Shown: positions 15,523 to 22,452, numbered from the stretch's first letter. The stretch: 34,696 bases of DNA from Flavobacteriaceae bacterium CG2_30_34_30 (GCA_001873105.1 MNYN01000040.1:1-34696), one strand, 5' to 3'. The notes: generated from the letters alone by a model not told the origin. Program-made: numbers and translations.

Positions 15523-16581
15523 ATGATTAAAACCGATATATTAATAATAGGTGCAGGTCCTACGGGACTTTTTGCTGTTTTTGAAGCAGGATTATTAAAA
15601 CTTAAATGCCATTTAATTGATGCACTTCCACAGCCCGGTGGTCAATGTTCCGAAATTTACCCTAAAAAACCCATTTATGATATTCCGGGATTTCCAGAAG
15701 TCCTTGCGGGGGATTTAGTAAAAAACTTAATGGAACAAATAAAACCCTTTCAACCGGGATTTACTTTAGGCGAACGCGCTGAAACGATTGAAAAGTTAGA
15801 TGATGGTTCCTTTGTAGTAACCACAAATAAAGGCACTAGGCATCAAGCTCCCATAGTTGCAATTGCTGGCGGATTGGGTAGTTTTGAGCCAAGAAAACCA
15901 CTTATACCAAATATACAACAGTTTGAAGATAAAGGAGTAGAATACATCATCAGAAATCCGGAAATCTACAGAAATAAACGAGTGGTTCTAGCCGGTGGAG
16001 GGGATTCAGCATTAGACTGGAGTGTTTTTCTTACTAACATCGCTTCCGAAGTAACTTTAATTCATAGAAGAAACGAATTTCGTGGGGCTTTAGATTCTGT
16101 TGAAAAAGTTCAAGAGCTTAAAAAATTAGGTAAAATTAACCTAATTACCCCCGCAGAAGTCATAGGTCTTCGTGGAGTCGATCATTTAGATGGCGTTCTG
16201 ATTCAGCATGGCGAAACACAAACGGAAGAAATTATAGAAGCCGATCATTTTATACCTCTTTTTGGACTTTCACCTAAATTAGGACCAATTGCGGATTGGG
16301 GTCTAGAAATTGAAAAAAACGCCATTAAAGTAGATAATGCGTTAGATTACCAAACCAATATTCCAGGTATCTATGCCATTGGCGATGTGAATACGTATCC
16401 AGGTAAACTAAAGCTTATCCTTTGTGGTTTTCACGAAGCTACTTTAATGTGTCAAAGTGCATACCAACGTATTTTTCCCAATAAAAGATATGTAATGAAA
16501 TATACTACTGTAGGAGGTATAGATGGTTTTGATGGAAGCAGAAAAGAAGCGCCAAAATCAGTTATTAAATCCATTGATTAA
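15523..16581 (+). CDS. ferredoxin--NADP+ reductase, thioredoxin-reductase-like
   Basis: This 352-residue FAD enzyme belongs to the thioredoxin-reductase-like ferredoxin-NADP reductases (YumC type). FAD binds through IIGAGPTGLFAVFEAG near residues 7-22, and NADPH through VVLAGGGDSALDW near 155-167. The second FAD motif is GIYAIGDVNTYPGKL near 283-297. The redox CxxC of thioredoxin reductases is absent from the NADPH domain (no C-A-T-C-like segment), which argues for a ferredoxin partner. A 2Fe-2S ferredoxin gene follows 37 bases later and is the obvious electron partner. The start ATG is 18 bases after the terminator-like hairpin. Confidence 0.88.
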   Translation: MIKTDILIIGAGPTGLFAVFEAGLLKLKCHLIDALPQPGGQCSEIYPKKPIYDIPGFPEVLAGDLVKNLMEQIKPFQPGFTLGERAETIEKLDDGSFVVTTNKGTRHQAPIVAIAGGLGSFEPRKPLIPNIQQFEDKGVEYIIRNPEIYRNKRVVLAGGGDSALDWSVFLTNIASEVTLIHRRNEFRGALDSVEKVQELKKLGKINLITPAEVIGLRGVDHLDGVLIQHGETQTEEIIEADHFIPLFGLSPKLGPIADWGLEIEKNAIKVDNALDYQTNIPGIYAIGDVNTYPGKLKLILCGFHEATLMCQSAYQRIFPNKRYVMKYTTVGGIDGFDGSRKEAPKSVIKSID

Positions 16582-16618
16582 TACTTCTTATTTCTAAAAA
16601 AAACAAAAAACAATAGTC

Positions 16619-16951
16619 ATGCAAGATGTTACCATTACAGTAATGGATAGGGAAGGTGTTAGCCATGAATTACTGGCGCCAACTGATATGAACATGAATT
16701 TGATGGAAGTTATGAAATCTTATGAAATAGCTCCAGAAGGCACCATAGGAATTTGTGGAGGAATGGCTATGTGTGCTTCCTGCCAATGCTATATTGAAAG
16801 TGACCATAAGTTGGCAAAAAAAAGTGACGAAGAGGAAGCCATGCTAGCGGAAGCTTTTTTTGTGAAAGAAAATAGTCGTTTGGGTTGTCAAATTCATATA
16901 GATCCCAATCTCAATGGCCTTAAAGTTACTCTTGCACCTGCTGAAGAATAA
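16619..16951 (+). CDS. 2Fe-2S ferredoxin, adrenodoxin type
   Basis: This 110-residue 2Fe-2S ferredoxin has the cluster motif C-x5-C-x2-C in ICGGMAMCASCQCYI (near residues 41-55), with the fourth ligand in RLGCQIHI near 85-92. The GGxxxCxxC spacing and the acidic helix SDEEEAMLAEAFF match adrenodoxin/vertebrate-type ferredoxins rather than plant-type. It directly follows a ferredoxin-NADP reductase gene, so reduction by NADPH is likely. The downstream acceptor is unknown; Fe-S assembly or an oxygenase are possible. A terminator starts inside its stop codon. Confidence 0.92.
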   Translation: MQDVTITVMDREGVSHELLAPTDMNMNLMEVMKSYEIAPEGTIGICGGMAMCASCQCYIESDHKLAKKSDEEEAMLAEAFFVKENSRLGCQIHIDPNLNGLKVTLAPAEE

Positions 16952-16992
16952 TAAAACCCCGTCATATTTTTAAAATGTTACAGGGTTTTATT
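16950..16992. terminator. bidirectional terminator
   Basis: AATAAAACCC (16950-16959) pairs perfectly with GGGTTTTATT (16983-16992). It lies between the ferredoxin (+) and the acyl-CoA dehydrogenase (-) and can serve both strands. Confidence 0.65.
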
Positions 16993-17025
16993 TATAAAGT
17001 GAAATAATTTTATTGCTATTTATTT

Positions 17026-18204
17026 CTATTTAAAAGCATCCAGACCAGTAATATCCATTCCAGTAATTAATAAGTGAATATCGTGCGTACCTTCATAGGT
17101 AATTACACTTTCTAAATTCATAGAGTGCCTCATAATACTGTATTCGCCTGTAATGCCCATTCCGCCTAAAATTTGTCTAGCTTCTCGCGCCACTTTAATT
17201 GCCATATCAACATTATTTCTTTTTGCCATTGAAATTTGTGCGGAAGTGGCATTACCTTCATTTCGCATCACTCCCAGTCGCCAAGCAAGTAGTTGTGCCT
17301 TGGTAATTTCGGTGATCATTTCGGCAAGTTTCTTTTGTTGTAACTGAAATTGACCAATGGGTTTTCCAAATTGCATCCTTTCTTTAGAATAACGTAAAGC
17401 AGTGTCATAACAGTCCATTGCCGCACCTATGGCTCCCCAAGCAATCCCAAATCTAGCAGAATCTAAACAGCCAAGAGGTGCTCCAAGTCCAGACTTATTG
17501 GGCAATAAATTTTCTTTTGGTACTTTTACATTATCAAAAATCAGCTCGCCTGTAGCTGAAGCACGAAGTGACCATTTGTTGTGAGTCTCCGGTGTTGAAA
17601 ATCCTTCCATACCGCGTTCAACGATAAGACCATGAATTCTGCCGCTCTCATTTTTAGCCCAAACAACTGCTATTTGCGCAAAAGGGGCATTAGATATCCA
17701 CATTTTGGCACCATTTAATAGATAGTGATCTCCTTTGTCTTTGAAGTTAGTAGTCATACCGCCGGGATTACTGCCGTGATCGGGTTCGGTTAAACCAAAA
17801 CAACCCATCCACTCGCCGCTGGCAAGTTTGGGTAAATATTTTTTACGTTGTTCTTCATTGCCATATTTCCAAATGGGATACATTACCAAAGAAGATTGCA
17901 CCGAAGCAGTAGAACGAACACCACTATCGCCACGTTCAATTTCTTGCATAATTAGTCCATAAGAAATCTGATCTAAACCAGCACCTCCGTATTCTTCGGG
18001 TATATATGGTCCAAAAGCACCAATATCAGCTAAGCCTTTGATGATTTGCGTTGGGAATTCTGCTTTTTGAGCATATTCTTCTATGATGGGAGAAACATCG
18101 CGTTTTACCCATTCGCGAGCTGCATCACGCACTAATTTATGCTCGTCAGTTAGTAAGGCGTCAAGGTTGTAATAGTCAGGTGCTTCAAATAAATCTGGTT
18201 TCAT
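17026..18204 (-). CDS. acyl-CoA dehydrogenase, glutaryl-CoA dehydrogenase-like
   Basis: This 392-residue flavoenzyme oxidises an acyl-CoA between C2 and C3, passing electrons to electron-transfer flavoprotein. Family signatures are GCFGLTEPDHGSNPGGM near residues 135-151, KMWISNAPFAQI and QILGGMGITGEY. The catalytic glutamate is in ITYEGTHDIHLLITG near the C-terminus. The segment GVRSTASVQSSLVMYPI carries the Arg-Ser pair that binds the second carboxylate in glutaryl-CoA dehydrogenases, so oxidative decarboxylation of glutaryl-CoA (lysine/tryptophan breakdown) is likely. A general short-chain dehydrogenase is the alternative. The gene is alone, with a good promoter upstream and a shared terminator downstream. 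Confidence 0.88.
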   Translation of the reverse strand: MKPDLFEAPDYYNLDALLTDEHKLVRDAAREWVKRDVSPIIEEYAQKAEFPTQIIKGLADIGAFGPYIPEEYGGAGLDQISYGLIMQEIERGDSGVRSTASVQSSLVMYPIWKYGNEEQRKKYLPKLASGEWMGCFGLTEPDHGSNPGGMTTNFKDKGDHYLLNGAKMWISNAPFAQIAVVWAKNESGRIHGLIVERGMEGFSTPETHNKWSLRASATGELIFDNVKVPKENLLPNKSGLGAPLGCLDSARFGIAWGAIGAAMDCYDTALRYSKERMQFGKPIGQFQLQQKKLAEMITEITKAQLLAWRLGVMRNEGNATSAQISMAKRNNVDMAIKVAREARQILGGMGITGEYSIMRHSMNLESVITYEGTHDIHLLITGMDITGLDAFK

Positions 18205-18229
18205 GAAAAGGTCTCTAAAATTGGTTATG

Positions 18230-18260
18230 CAAAAGTACGTATTGGGTTAGGATTGAGCAA
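18230..18260 (-). promoter_or_regulatory. flavobacterial promoter for acyl-CoA dehydrogenase
   Basis: On the minus strand TTG (18260-18258), a 20-base spacer and TACTTTTG (18237-18230) match the -33/-7 consensus. The box ends 25 bases before the ATG at 18204. Confidence 0.6.
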
Positions 18261-18375
18261 TGCTAAAAGGGTAAATTATTTTGAAATTTATTTGTAAATC
18301 ACATCGAAAGCCGGATAATAGTAAGAATAAGTAGGAACACCAAAATAGGTGTATAAATTAATTTGTTATGTTTTG

Positions 18376-18582
18376 CTAGTAAACCTGTCGTTTAGTAAAT
18401 GTAGCCTTCCCATTTTTAGGGAAGGCTACAATTTTTGGTTGTCTTTTTAGTTTTAAAGTCTCATTATAAATTCCGTTAACGAGTTTTTTTGCAATTCGGG
18501 ATCCTGCTTTATCTCGATAATATTCATAAATTTTTTCTAGTTCTTTTTGAGAAAAATCAGTCCAAAATAATTTTAATTCCAT
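18376..18582 (-). CDS. ParE/RelE-type toxin, C-terminally truncated
   Basis: This 68-residue protein starts like a ParE/RelE-family toxin: FWTDFSQKELEKIYEYYRD and a helix with AKKLVNGIYNETLKLKRQP. Members are usually about 90-100 residues and continue with strands that carry the functional residues. Here the frame after residue 49 reads KIVAFPKNGKATFTKRQVY and stops. That tail is encoded by a perfect 11-bp inverted repeat (18401-18411/18419-18429), so it looks foreign. The ATG lies inside the last codons of the antitoxin gene (ATGGAATTAA overlap), as in intact modules. I infer an inactivated toxin, though a short functional form cannot be excluded. Confidence 0.65.
   Translation of the reverse strand: MELKLFWTDFSQKELEKIYEYYRDKAGSRIAKKLVNGIYNETLKLKRQPKIVAFPKNGKATFTKRQVY
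18401..18429. repeat. perfect inverted repeat inside toxin 3' end
   Basis: GTAGCCTTCCC (18401-18411) and GGGAAGGCTAC (18419-18429) are exactly complementary with a 7-base spacer. The structure is GC-rich relative to its surroundings and sits where the toxin reading frame departs from its family. Confidence 0.8.
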
Positions 18583-18815
18583 TTATCAATTTTGACTTTT
18601 AATTCGCTAGATTCTATTAGTCGACCATTTATTGAGTCTTCCATAGATTTGTCAATTCGGGAATTAAACTCCTCAATTGACATTGGTTTAAAATCTCCAT
18701 TATCAGAATTTTTGTTTTCTTTTCTAAGGATTTTTTCAAGCCGCGAAATTACATCTTCACTTTGAATCTTTAAAAACTCATGAATAAGTTCCAGTTTTCT
18801 TGTTTGTAAATCCAT
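18573..18815 (-). CDS. antitoxin of ParE-type module
   Basis: This 80-residue protein is highly charged and mostly helical: MDLQTRKLELIHEFLKIQSE, then ISRLEKILRKENK, and a disordered C-terminal half with PMSIEEFNSRIDKSMEDS. It matches the small antitoxin type that precedes ParE-like toxins in Bacteroidota, without a clear ribbon-helix-helix. The C-terminal part would wrap around the toxin. The gene overlaps the toxin gene by ten bases and lies upstream of it in the transcript. Because the toxin appears truncated, the antitoxin may be a relic or may act on related toxins. Confidence 0.7.
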   Translation of the reverse strand: MDLQTRKLELIHEFLKIQSEDVISRLEKILRKENKNSDNGDFKPMSIEEFNSRIDKSMEDSINGRLIESSELKVKIDKWN

Positions 18816-19149
18816 TTTATTAGCTTTTTATCAAAGATACAAAATTATCAATTTGGTTATTAATTTTTCTTAAATTGACGAATTTCACAGCTTGTTGCCA
18901 ACATGCATATAAACGCATCTCTTATTTTTCTCCCAACTAAAATACAATAATTCTTCAAAGGACAGTGAAATTTTTAAACTCCCGTAAATCAACCACAAAA
19001 ACAAGTACAAACGACTACAACCGTTTCTAAACGAAAGTAAACGATAGTAATTATGTAATAACCGAATAAAATTTGAATCCTGTTTCATCTTTGCATCGTC
19101 GAAACATAAGTTCGATAGTATCAATTGTTTAACATTAAATTTTAGTATT
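18816..19149. other. 334-base gap with phased AAAC repeats before ssb
   Basis: This intergenic stretch separates the divergent antitoxin and ssb genes. Besides the antitoxin -7 box it holds a quasi-palindrome TGTTGCCAACA near 18892-18902. It also has five consecutive 10-base units at 18999-19048 (AAACAAGTAC, AAACGACTAC, AACCGTTTCT, AAACGAAAGT, AAACGATAGT). A CATCTTTG box at 19086-19093 could be a degenerate -7 element for ssb. No gene is supported here; the minus-strand frame crossing it looks accidental. Confidence 0.6.
18832..18839 (-). promoter_or_regulatory. -7 box TATCTTTG for the toxin-antitoxin pair
   Basis: On the minus strand TATCTTTG (18839-18832) matches TAnnTTTG and lies 16 bases before the antitoxin ATG. 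No TTG at the expected spacing. Confidence 0.4.
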
Positions 19150-19482
19150 ATGAACGCACTTAGAAACAAAGTACAGTTGATTGGAAGATTAGGTCAAGAG
19201 CCTGAAATCATTACCTTCACCGATGGCAACAAAATAGCTAAATTTTCTTTAGCTACGGATGACAGCTACAAAGACAAAGACGGCAAAAAAGTAGAACGCA
19301 CTGACTGGCACAACATCGTCATCAAAGGCGGGCTGGTCAAGGTAGTGGAAGGCTATGTAAACAAAGGACAGGAAATCGCCCTGGAAGGCAAACTTGCCAC
19401 CCGCTCCTGGGAAGACAAAGAAGGCAACAAACGCTATATCACAGAGGTGGTGTGCAATGAGTTGTTATTGATGGTTAAATAG
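19150..19482 (+). CDS. ssb: single-stranded DNA-binding protein
   Basis: This 110-residue OB-fold protein has the SSB signatures NKVQLIGRLGQEPEI (residues 6-20), FSLATDDSYKDKDGKKVERT, TDWHNIVIKGGLVKVVEGYV and GQEIALEGKLATRSWEDKEG. It coats single-stranded DNA in replication and repair. It stops directly after the OB fold (NELLLMVK) and lacks the disordered linker and acidic DDDIPF-type tip that recruits partner proteins. Two-SSB species often have such a short form on accessory DNA. From about 19260 to 19470 the coding sequence is visibly richer in G+C than its neighbours, a sign of transfer. It lies between two toxin-antitoxin modules. Confidence 0.9.
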   Translation: MNALRNKVQLIGRLGQEPEIITFTDGNKIAKFSLATDDSYKDKDGKKVERTDWHNIVIKGGLVKVVEGYVNKGQEIALEGKLATRSWEDKEGNKRYITEVVCNELLLMVK

Positions 19483-19503
19483 TAAAATCCCAATAAACAA
19501 ATT

Positions 19504-19542
19504 CCAAATTCCAAACTGGGTTAATTCTTGTTTGGAATTTGG
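19504..19542. repeat. inverted AATTCCAA-type repeat after ssb
   Basis: CCAAATTCCAAAC (19504-19516) is perfectly complementary to GTTTGGAATTTGG (19530-19542), with a 13-base spacer. It may terminate ssb, but it belongs to the same AATTCCAA repeat family seen around the four-helix gene at 20914-21264. Confidence 0.7.
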
Positions 19543-19572
19543 TGCTTGTAGTTTGGTACTTTTTATCTATAA

Positions 19573-19603
19573 TTGCTAAATATGGATATATTTTATATAT
19601 TTG
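19573..19603 (+). promoter_or_regulatory. flavobacterial promoter for parDE
   Basis: TTG (19573-19575), a 20-base spacer and TATATTTG (19596-19603) match the -33/-7 consensus and end 24 bases before the parD ATG. The region between is rich in TATA alternations and may also bind the antitoxin for autoregulation. Confidence 0.6.
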
Positions 19604-19627
19604 ATGAAACACATTAAATTTTAAGTC

Positions 19628-19849
19628 ATGAACATTAGTTTCACAAAAAAACAAGAAGCATATATCGCTGAACAAGTAGCTTCAGGTGATTATCAAAACA
19701 ACAGTGAGGTAATCCGGGATGCGCTCCGCTTACACAATATTTACAGAGAAAAAGTCATTCAGGATTTAAGAAAAGAAATAGAAAAAGGTTGGAATAGTCC
19801 AGACAGTTCTAAAACAATGGAAGAAATTATTTTTTCAAAAAAGAATTAA
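19628..19849 (+). CDS. parD: ParD-type antitoxin
   Basis: This 73-residue protein has an N-terminal ribbon-helix-helix, MNISFTKKQEAYIAEQVASG followed by YQNNSEVIRDALRLHN, the CopG/ParD pattern for dimeric DNA binding. The charged C-terminal part (REKVIQDLRKEIEKGWNS) would bind and neutralise the toxin. The gene ends one base before the toxin start. It should repress its own promoter together with the toxin. Confidence 0.88.
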   Translation: MNISFTKKQEAYIAEQVASGDYQNNSEVIRDALRLHNIYREKVIQDLRKEIEKGWNSPDSSKTMEEIIFSKKN

Positions 19850-19850
19850 T

Positions 19851-20147
19851 ATGAAGTATGTTCTTTCAGAATTAGCTGAATTTGACATAGATGAAATCTT
19901 TGATTATGGCAATTACAAGTTTGGAAAGGAACGAGCTATCAATTATCTGATTGGATTGCAAAGTCATTTTGAAGCTTTAAGCTTAAACCCAGGAATTGGC
20001 AGAAGTCGAAATGAAATAAAAACTGGATTGCTTAGTTTTCCATGCCAGTCACACATAATTTTCTATAGAATTCTGGATACTCATATCCGTATAATTAGGG
20101 TACTTCATGGTAGTCGTGATCTACCTAGTCATTTCTCAACAATATAA
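19851..20147 (+). CDS. parE: ParE-type toxin
   Basis: This 98-residue protein is a complete ParE/RelE-superfamily toxin: YVLSELAEFDIDEIFDYGNY, AINYLIGLQSHFEALSLNPG, GIGRSRNEI, LLSFPCQSHIIFYRI, and the C-terminal strand IRIIRVLHGSRDLPSHF. ParE members poison DNA gyrase; that target is family knowledge, not read from this sequence. It directly follows parD, and together they form an intact module, unlike the truncated one at 18376-18815. The gene converges on trmN6, with 15 bases between the stops. Confidence 0.88.
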   Translation: MKYVLSELAEFDIDEIFDYGNYKFGKERAINYLIGLQSHFEALSLNPGIGRSRNEIKTGLLSFPCQSHIIFYRILDTHIRIIRVLHGSRDLPSHFSTI

Positions 20148-20162
20148 TTTCGTAATCGCGGA

Positions 20163-20879
20163 TTAAAGCTTCAGGTAAAAATCCTTCACCAACTTCTTAA
20201 ATGCATCCGTATATTGATGCCGCGAGATTTCTAGTACCAGTTCCTTTACCTCCACACTTTTTTCAGCAAAGGAAAACTGTAGCAAACTCCTTTTTATAGC
20301 ACTGTTTTCTGTTCCGCGAACGCGTGTAATATATTTTGGAAAGAGGTTATAATTTTGTGCAGTTTGGATAAACTTTTCCTCTTCGGAATAAGGAATAATT
20401 ACTGCAAATTCCCCTGCATCGGTAAGTAATTGGGAAGCATAGGCAACAAGGTCCTCAAAAGACAAACTGTCCTGAAAACGAGCTTTTTTTCTGTTCTCAG
20501 GAAGACCAGCTTCTTTTTTGTTGGGAACAAAAAAGGGTGGGTTAGATATAATCAAATCATATTTTTCATCTCCAGTTTCTTCTACAAATTCATCCAAAGA
20601 GGCATGATAACAAAACAAGCGATCTGCCCAAGGGGAGTTTTCAAAGTTTTCTACACATTGCTCATAAGCGCTTTCCTCAATTTCAATAGCATCAATTAGT
20701 TTTGCATTACTTCTTTGAGCAAGCATTAAAGCTATAATTCCGGTACCTGCGCCAATGTCTAAAATAGAAAATGGATTGTTTAATGCTACCCAAGCACCCA
20801 ACAAAATACCATCTGTGCCAATCTTCATGGCACATCGGTCTTGTTCTACGATGAATTGTTTAAACTTAAAGGGTTTCAA
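20163..20879 (-). CDS. trmN6: tRNA1(Val) A37 N6-methyltransferase
   Basis: This 238-residue SAM-dependent enzyme of the YfiC/TrmN6 family makes N6-methyladenosine at position 37 of tRNA1(Val). Seen: the conserved opening FKFKQFIVEQDRCAMKIGTD, the SAM motif ILDIGAGTGIIALMLAQR near residues 39-56, and the catalytic NPPF in LIISNPPFFVP near 109-119. It is downstream of rimM and rpsP, interrupted by the four-helix-bundle gene. I infer that rpsP-rimM-trmN6 was once contiguous. A broader RNA methyltransferase role cannot be excluded. Confidence 0.88.
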   Translation of the reverse strand: MKPFKFKQFIVEQDRCAMKIGTDGILLGAWVALNNPFSILDIGAGTGIIALMLAQRSNAKLIDAIEIEESAYEQCVENFENSPWADRLFCYHASLDEFVEETGDEKYDLIISNPPFFVPNKKEAGLPENRKKARFQDSLSFEDLVAYASQLLTDAGEFAVIIPYSEEEKFIQTAQNYNLFPKYITRVRGTENSAIKRSLLQFSFAEKSVEVKELVLEISRHQYTDAFKKLVKDFYLKL

Positions 20880-20895
20880 TTAAATTTCAATATTA

Positions 20896-21326
20896 AAAAT
20901 TCTAAATTCCAACTTAGGTTTTGGTTATAATTGTTAATAAAATTTTTCGTAATTCGTTTGCTTCTTGGATTAAATCTTCAATCTCCAATCTTTCCATGGC
21001 GTTTAAGTCTCTTAAAAGCTTAAGCCAAAGTATAGATTCTTTGGCTTCTTTTCTTGCTATTTTTAATCTAAATTTAAAATCTTTATCGCCAAGTTTTTCA
21101 TTGGCTTCAATATAATTTGCTGCAATCGACCCTGAGGATTTGATTAATTGTTTGCCATCTTCTATATTGGAAATAGTTCTGTTAAGCTTACTGACAACTA
21201 ACCGGCAGTTTTTTGCAAAAATATAAGAACGCTCTTCCAAATCATATATTTTTTCTTGTCCCATAGGTTTTGATTTTGGAATTTGGAATTTTTTAAGTTT
21301 TTGGAATTTGGAATTTGTATATTGGA
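20896..21326. repeat. AATTCCAA inverted repeats around four-helix gene
   Basis: The 17-base arm AAAATTCTAAATTCCAA (20896-20912) is the reverse complement, with one mismatch, of TTGGAATTTGGAATTTT (21276-21292). The pair brackets the gene at 20914-21264, one base after its stop and 11 before its start. Further copies lie outside the right arm at 21301-21316 and 21322-21329. The layout looks like a small mobile or repeat-associated unit. Confidence 0.7.
20914..21264 (-). CDS. four-helix-bundle protein, S23/IVS type
   Basis: This 116-residue, all-helical protein matches the four-helix-bundle family first noted in 23S rRNA intervening sequences and related to Avd of diversity-generating retroelements. 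Seen: DLEERSYIFAKNCRLVVSKL, the conserved turn QLIKSSGSIAANYIEANE (residues 39-56), FRLKIARKEAKESILWLKLL, and a final helix. Its biochemical role is unknown. The segment SIAANYIEA is the clearest family mark. It splits rimM from trmN6 and is bracketed by 17-bp inverted repeats, so I infer it arrived by insertion. No reverse transcriptase is nearby. Confidence 0.82.
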   Translation of the reverse strand: MGQEKIYDLEERSYIFAKNCRLVVSKLNRTISNIEDGKQLIKSSGSIAANYIEANEKLGDKDFKFRLKIARKEAKESILWLKLLRDLNAMERLEIEDLIQEANELRKILLTIITKT

Positions 21327-21330
21327 ATTT

Positions 21331-21855
21331 TTAAAGATATATATCTATCAACCCTTCCGGCGTATCCAATAACAGTATTTTATTCTTTTTGTCGACTTTT
21401 TCAATAAAATCATCATTAAGGGGTATAAGGATTTCTTTGCCTTCGCGGTCAATTTCAAAAAGTGCCTGTGCGCCGCTGTCATTGATTCCTTTTAAAATCC
21501 CCACTTTACCAAAATGAATGTCTTTTACCATATATCCTATGATTTCGTGAAAGTAAAACTGGTCGTCTTCCAGTTGAGGTAATTCCGCTAAAGGAAGATA
21601 AACCTCCAGACCAATGAGATCATCTGCTTTTTTTTCTGAATCAATATCTTCAAACTGAACTCGAAGTAAAGTGGATTTGTGAAGAGCACTTTTTTCAATA
21701 AAAAATGGAATCAAATTTTTGTTGAGGTCAACAAAAACAGATTCCATTTGGGTGTACAATTCGGGTTCGTCTGTATCTAATTTGATAAGTACTTCGCCCT
21801 TAAAGCTGTATTTTCTAACAATTTTGCCTAAGTAGAAACAATCTTCCTTACGCAT
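21331..21855 (-). CDS. rimM: 16S rRNA processing protein RimM
   Basis: This 174-residue protein helps maturation of the 30S head, binding S19. The N-terminal beta barrel (YLGKIVRKYSFKGEVLIKLD, near 8-27) and the C-terminal PRC-barrel domain (FYFHEIIGYMVKD..., near 101 onward, ending EILIPLNDDFIEKVDK) are both present. It starts nine bases after the rpsP stop, the usual rpsP-rimM pairing. It is followed not by trmN6 directly but by the repeat-flanked four-helix gene. Confidence 0.93.
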   Translation of the reverse strand: MRKEDCFYLGKIVRKYSFKGEVLIKLDTDEPELYTQMESVFVDLNKNLIPFFIEKSALHKSTLLRVQFEDIDSEKKADDLIGLEVYLPLAELPQLEDDQFYFHEIIGYMVKDIHFGKVGILKGINDSGAQALFEIDREGKEILIPLNDDFIEKVDKKNKILLLDTPEGLIDIYL

Positions 21856-21864
21856 TGTTTTGTA

Positions 21865-22452
21865 TTAAGCTTTAGTTTCGTCTTCCTTAGCTTCTTCAGC
21901 TTTAGGAGTCTCTTCTGTAGTTACTTCTGTTTCAGGAGCGGCTTCTTGAGTTTCTTCTGTTCCTTCTTCTACAACTTCTTCCGGAGCATTTGCAGCAGCA
22001 GCTTCGGCGGCGGCGGTAGCCATACGTTTTTCATTTACAGCTTTTTCAGCGGCAAGTGCATCTGCTTTTGCTTTTGCTTCAGCTTTTGAAAGACCTTCTT
22101 TTTTAGAGTCCACTCTTCCGGCTTTTTCTTCTAACCAAGCAGTAAATTTAGCTTCTGCTTGTTCTTCGGTTAAAGCACCTTTACGAACACCTCCGGCTAA
22201 ATGATTTTTCATCATAACTCCTTTGTAAGAAAGGATTGCTCTTGTCGTGTCAGTAGGTTGTGCTCCATTTTGTAACCATTTTACAGAGTTCTCTATATCT
22301 AAAAGAATTTCAGCGGGGTTAACGTTTGGATTGTAAGTTCCTAATTTTTCTAGGTATTTACCATCTCTTGGTGAACGGGCATCTGCAGCCACAATCCAGT
22401 AAAATGGTTTCCCTTTTTTACCGTGTCTTTGTAATCTTATTTTTACAGGCAT
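21865..22452 (-). CDS. rpsP: 30S ribosomal protein S16 with long tail
   Basis: The first ~85 residues are a standard S16: [40 protein letters not shown] and the [16 protein letters not shown] segment. The protein continues to 195 residues with a Lys/Ala-rich part and a very acidic Ala/Glu/Thr tail ([20 protein letters not shown]). E. coli S16 has only about 82 residues; the extension is common in Bacteroidota and is probably disordered on the ribosome surface. It leads the operon with rimM. A TATCTTTG promoter box lies 47 bases upstream, and a small GAGGT/ACCTC hairpin (22467-22481) is in the leader. Confidence 0.95.
   Translation of the reverse strand: MPVKIRLQRHGKKGKPFYWIVAADARSPRDGKYLEKLGTYNPNVNPAEILLDIENSVKWLQNGAQPTDTTRAILSYKGVMMKNHLAGGVRKGALTEEQAEAKFTAWLEEKAGRVDSKKEGLSKAEAKAKADALAAEKAVNEKRMATAAAEAAAANAPEEVVEEGTEETQEAAPETEVTTEETPKAEEAKEDETKA

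Noticed and set aside
18892..18902. TGTTGCCAACA as an integron-like attC site next to a toxin-antitoxin module
   Set aside because: Only one short quasi-palindrome is present, with no matching site on the other side and no integrase, so the idea is not supported.
19009..19048. Phased repeats as a CRISPR array
   Set aside because: Units are 10 bases with no spacers and no cas genes nearby.
18885..19169. Minus-strand frame of 94 residues before ssb
   Set aside because: It crosses the phased repeats and the ssb start, has no recognisable domain, and its composition reflects AT-rich intergenic DNA.
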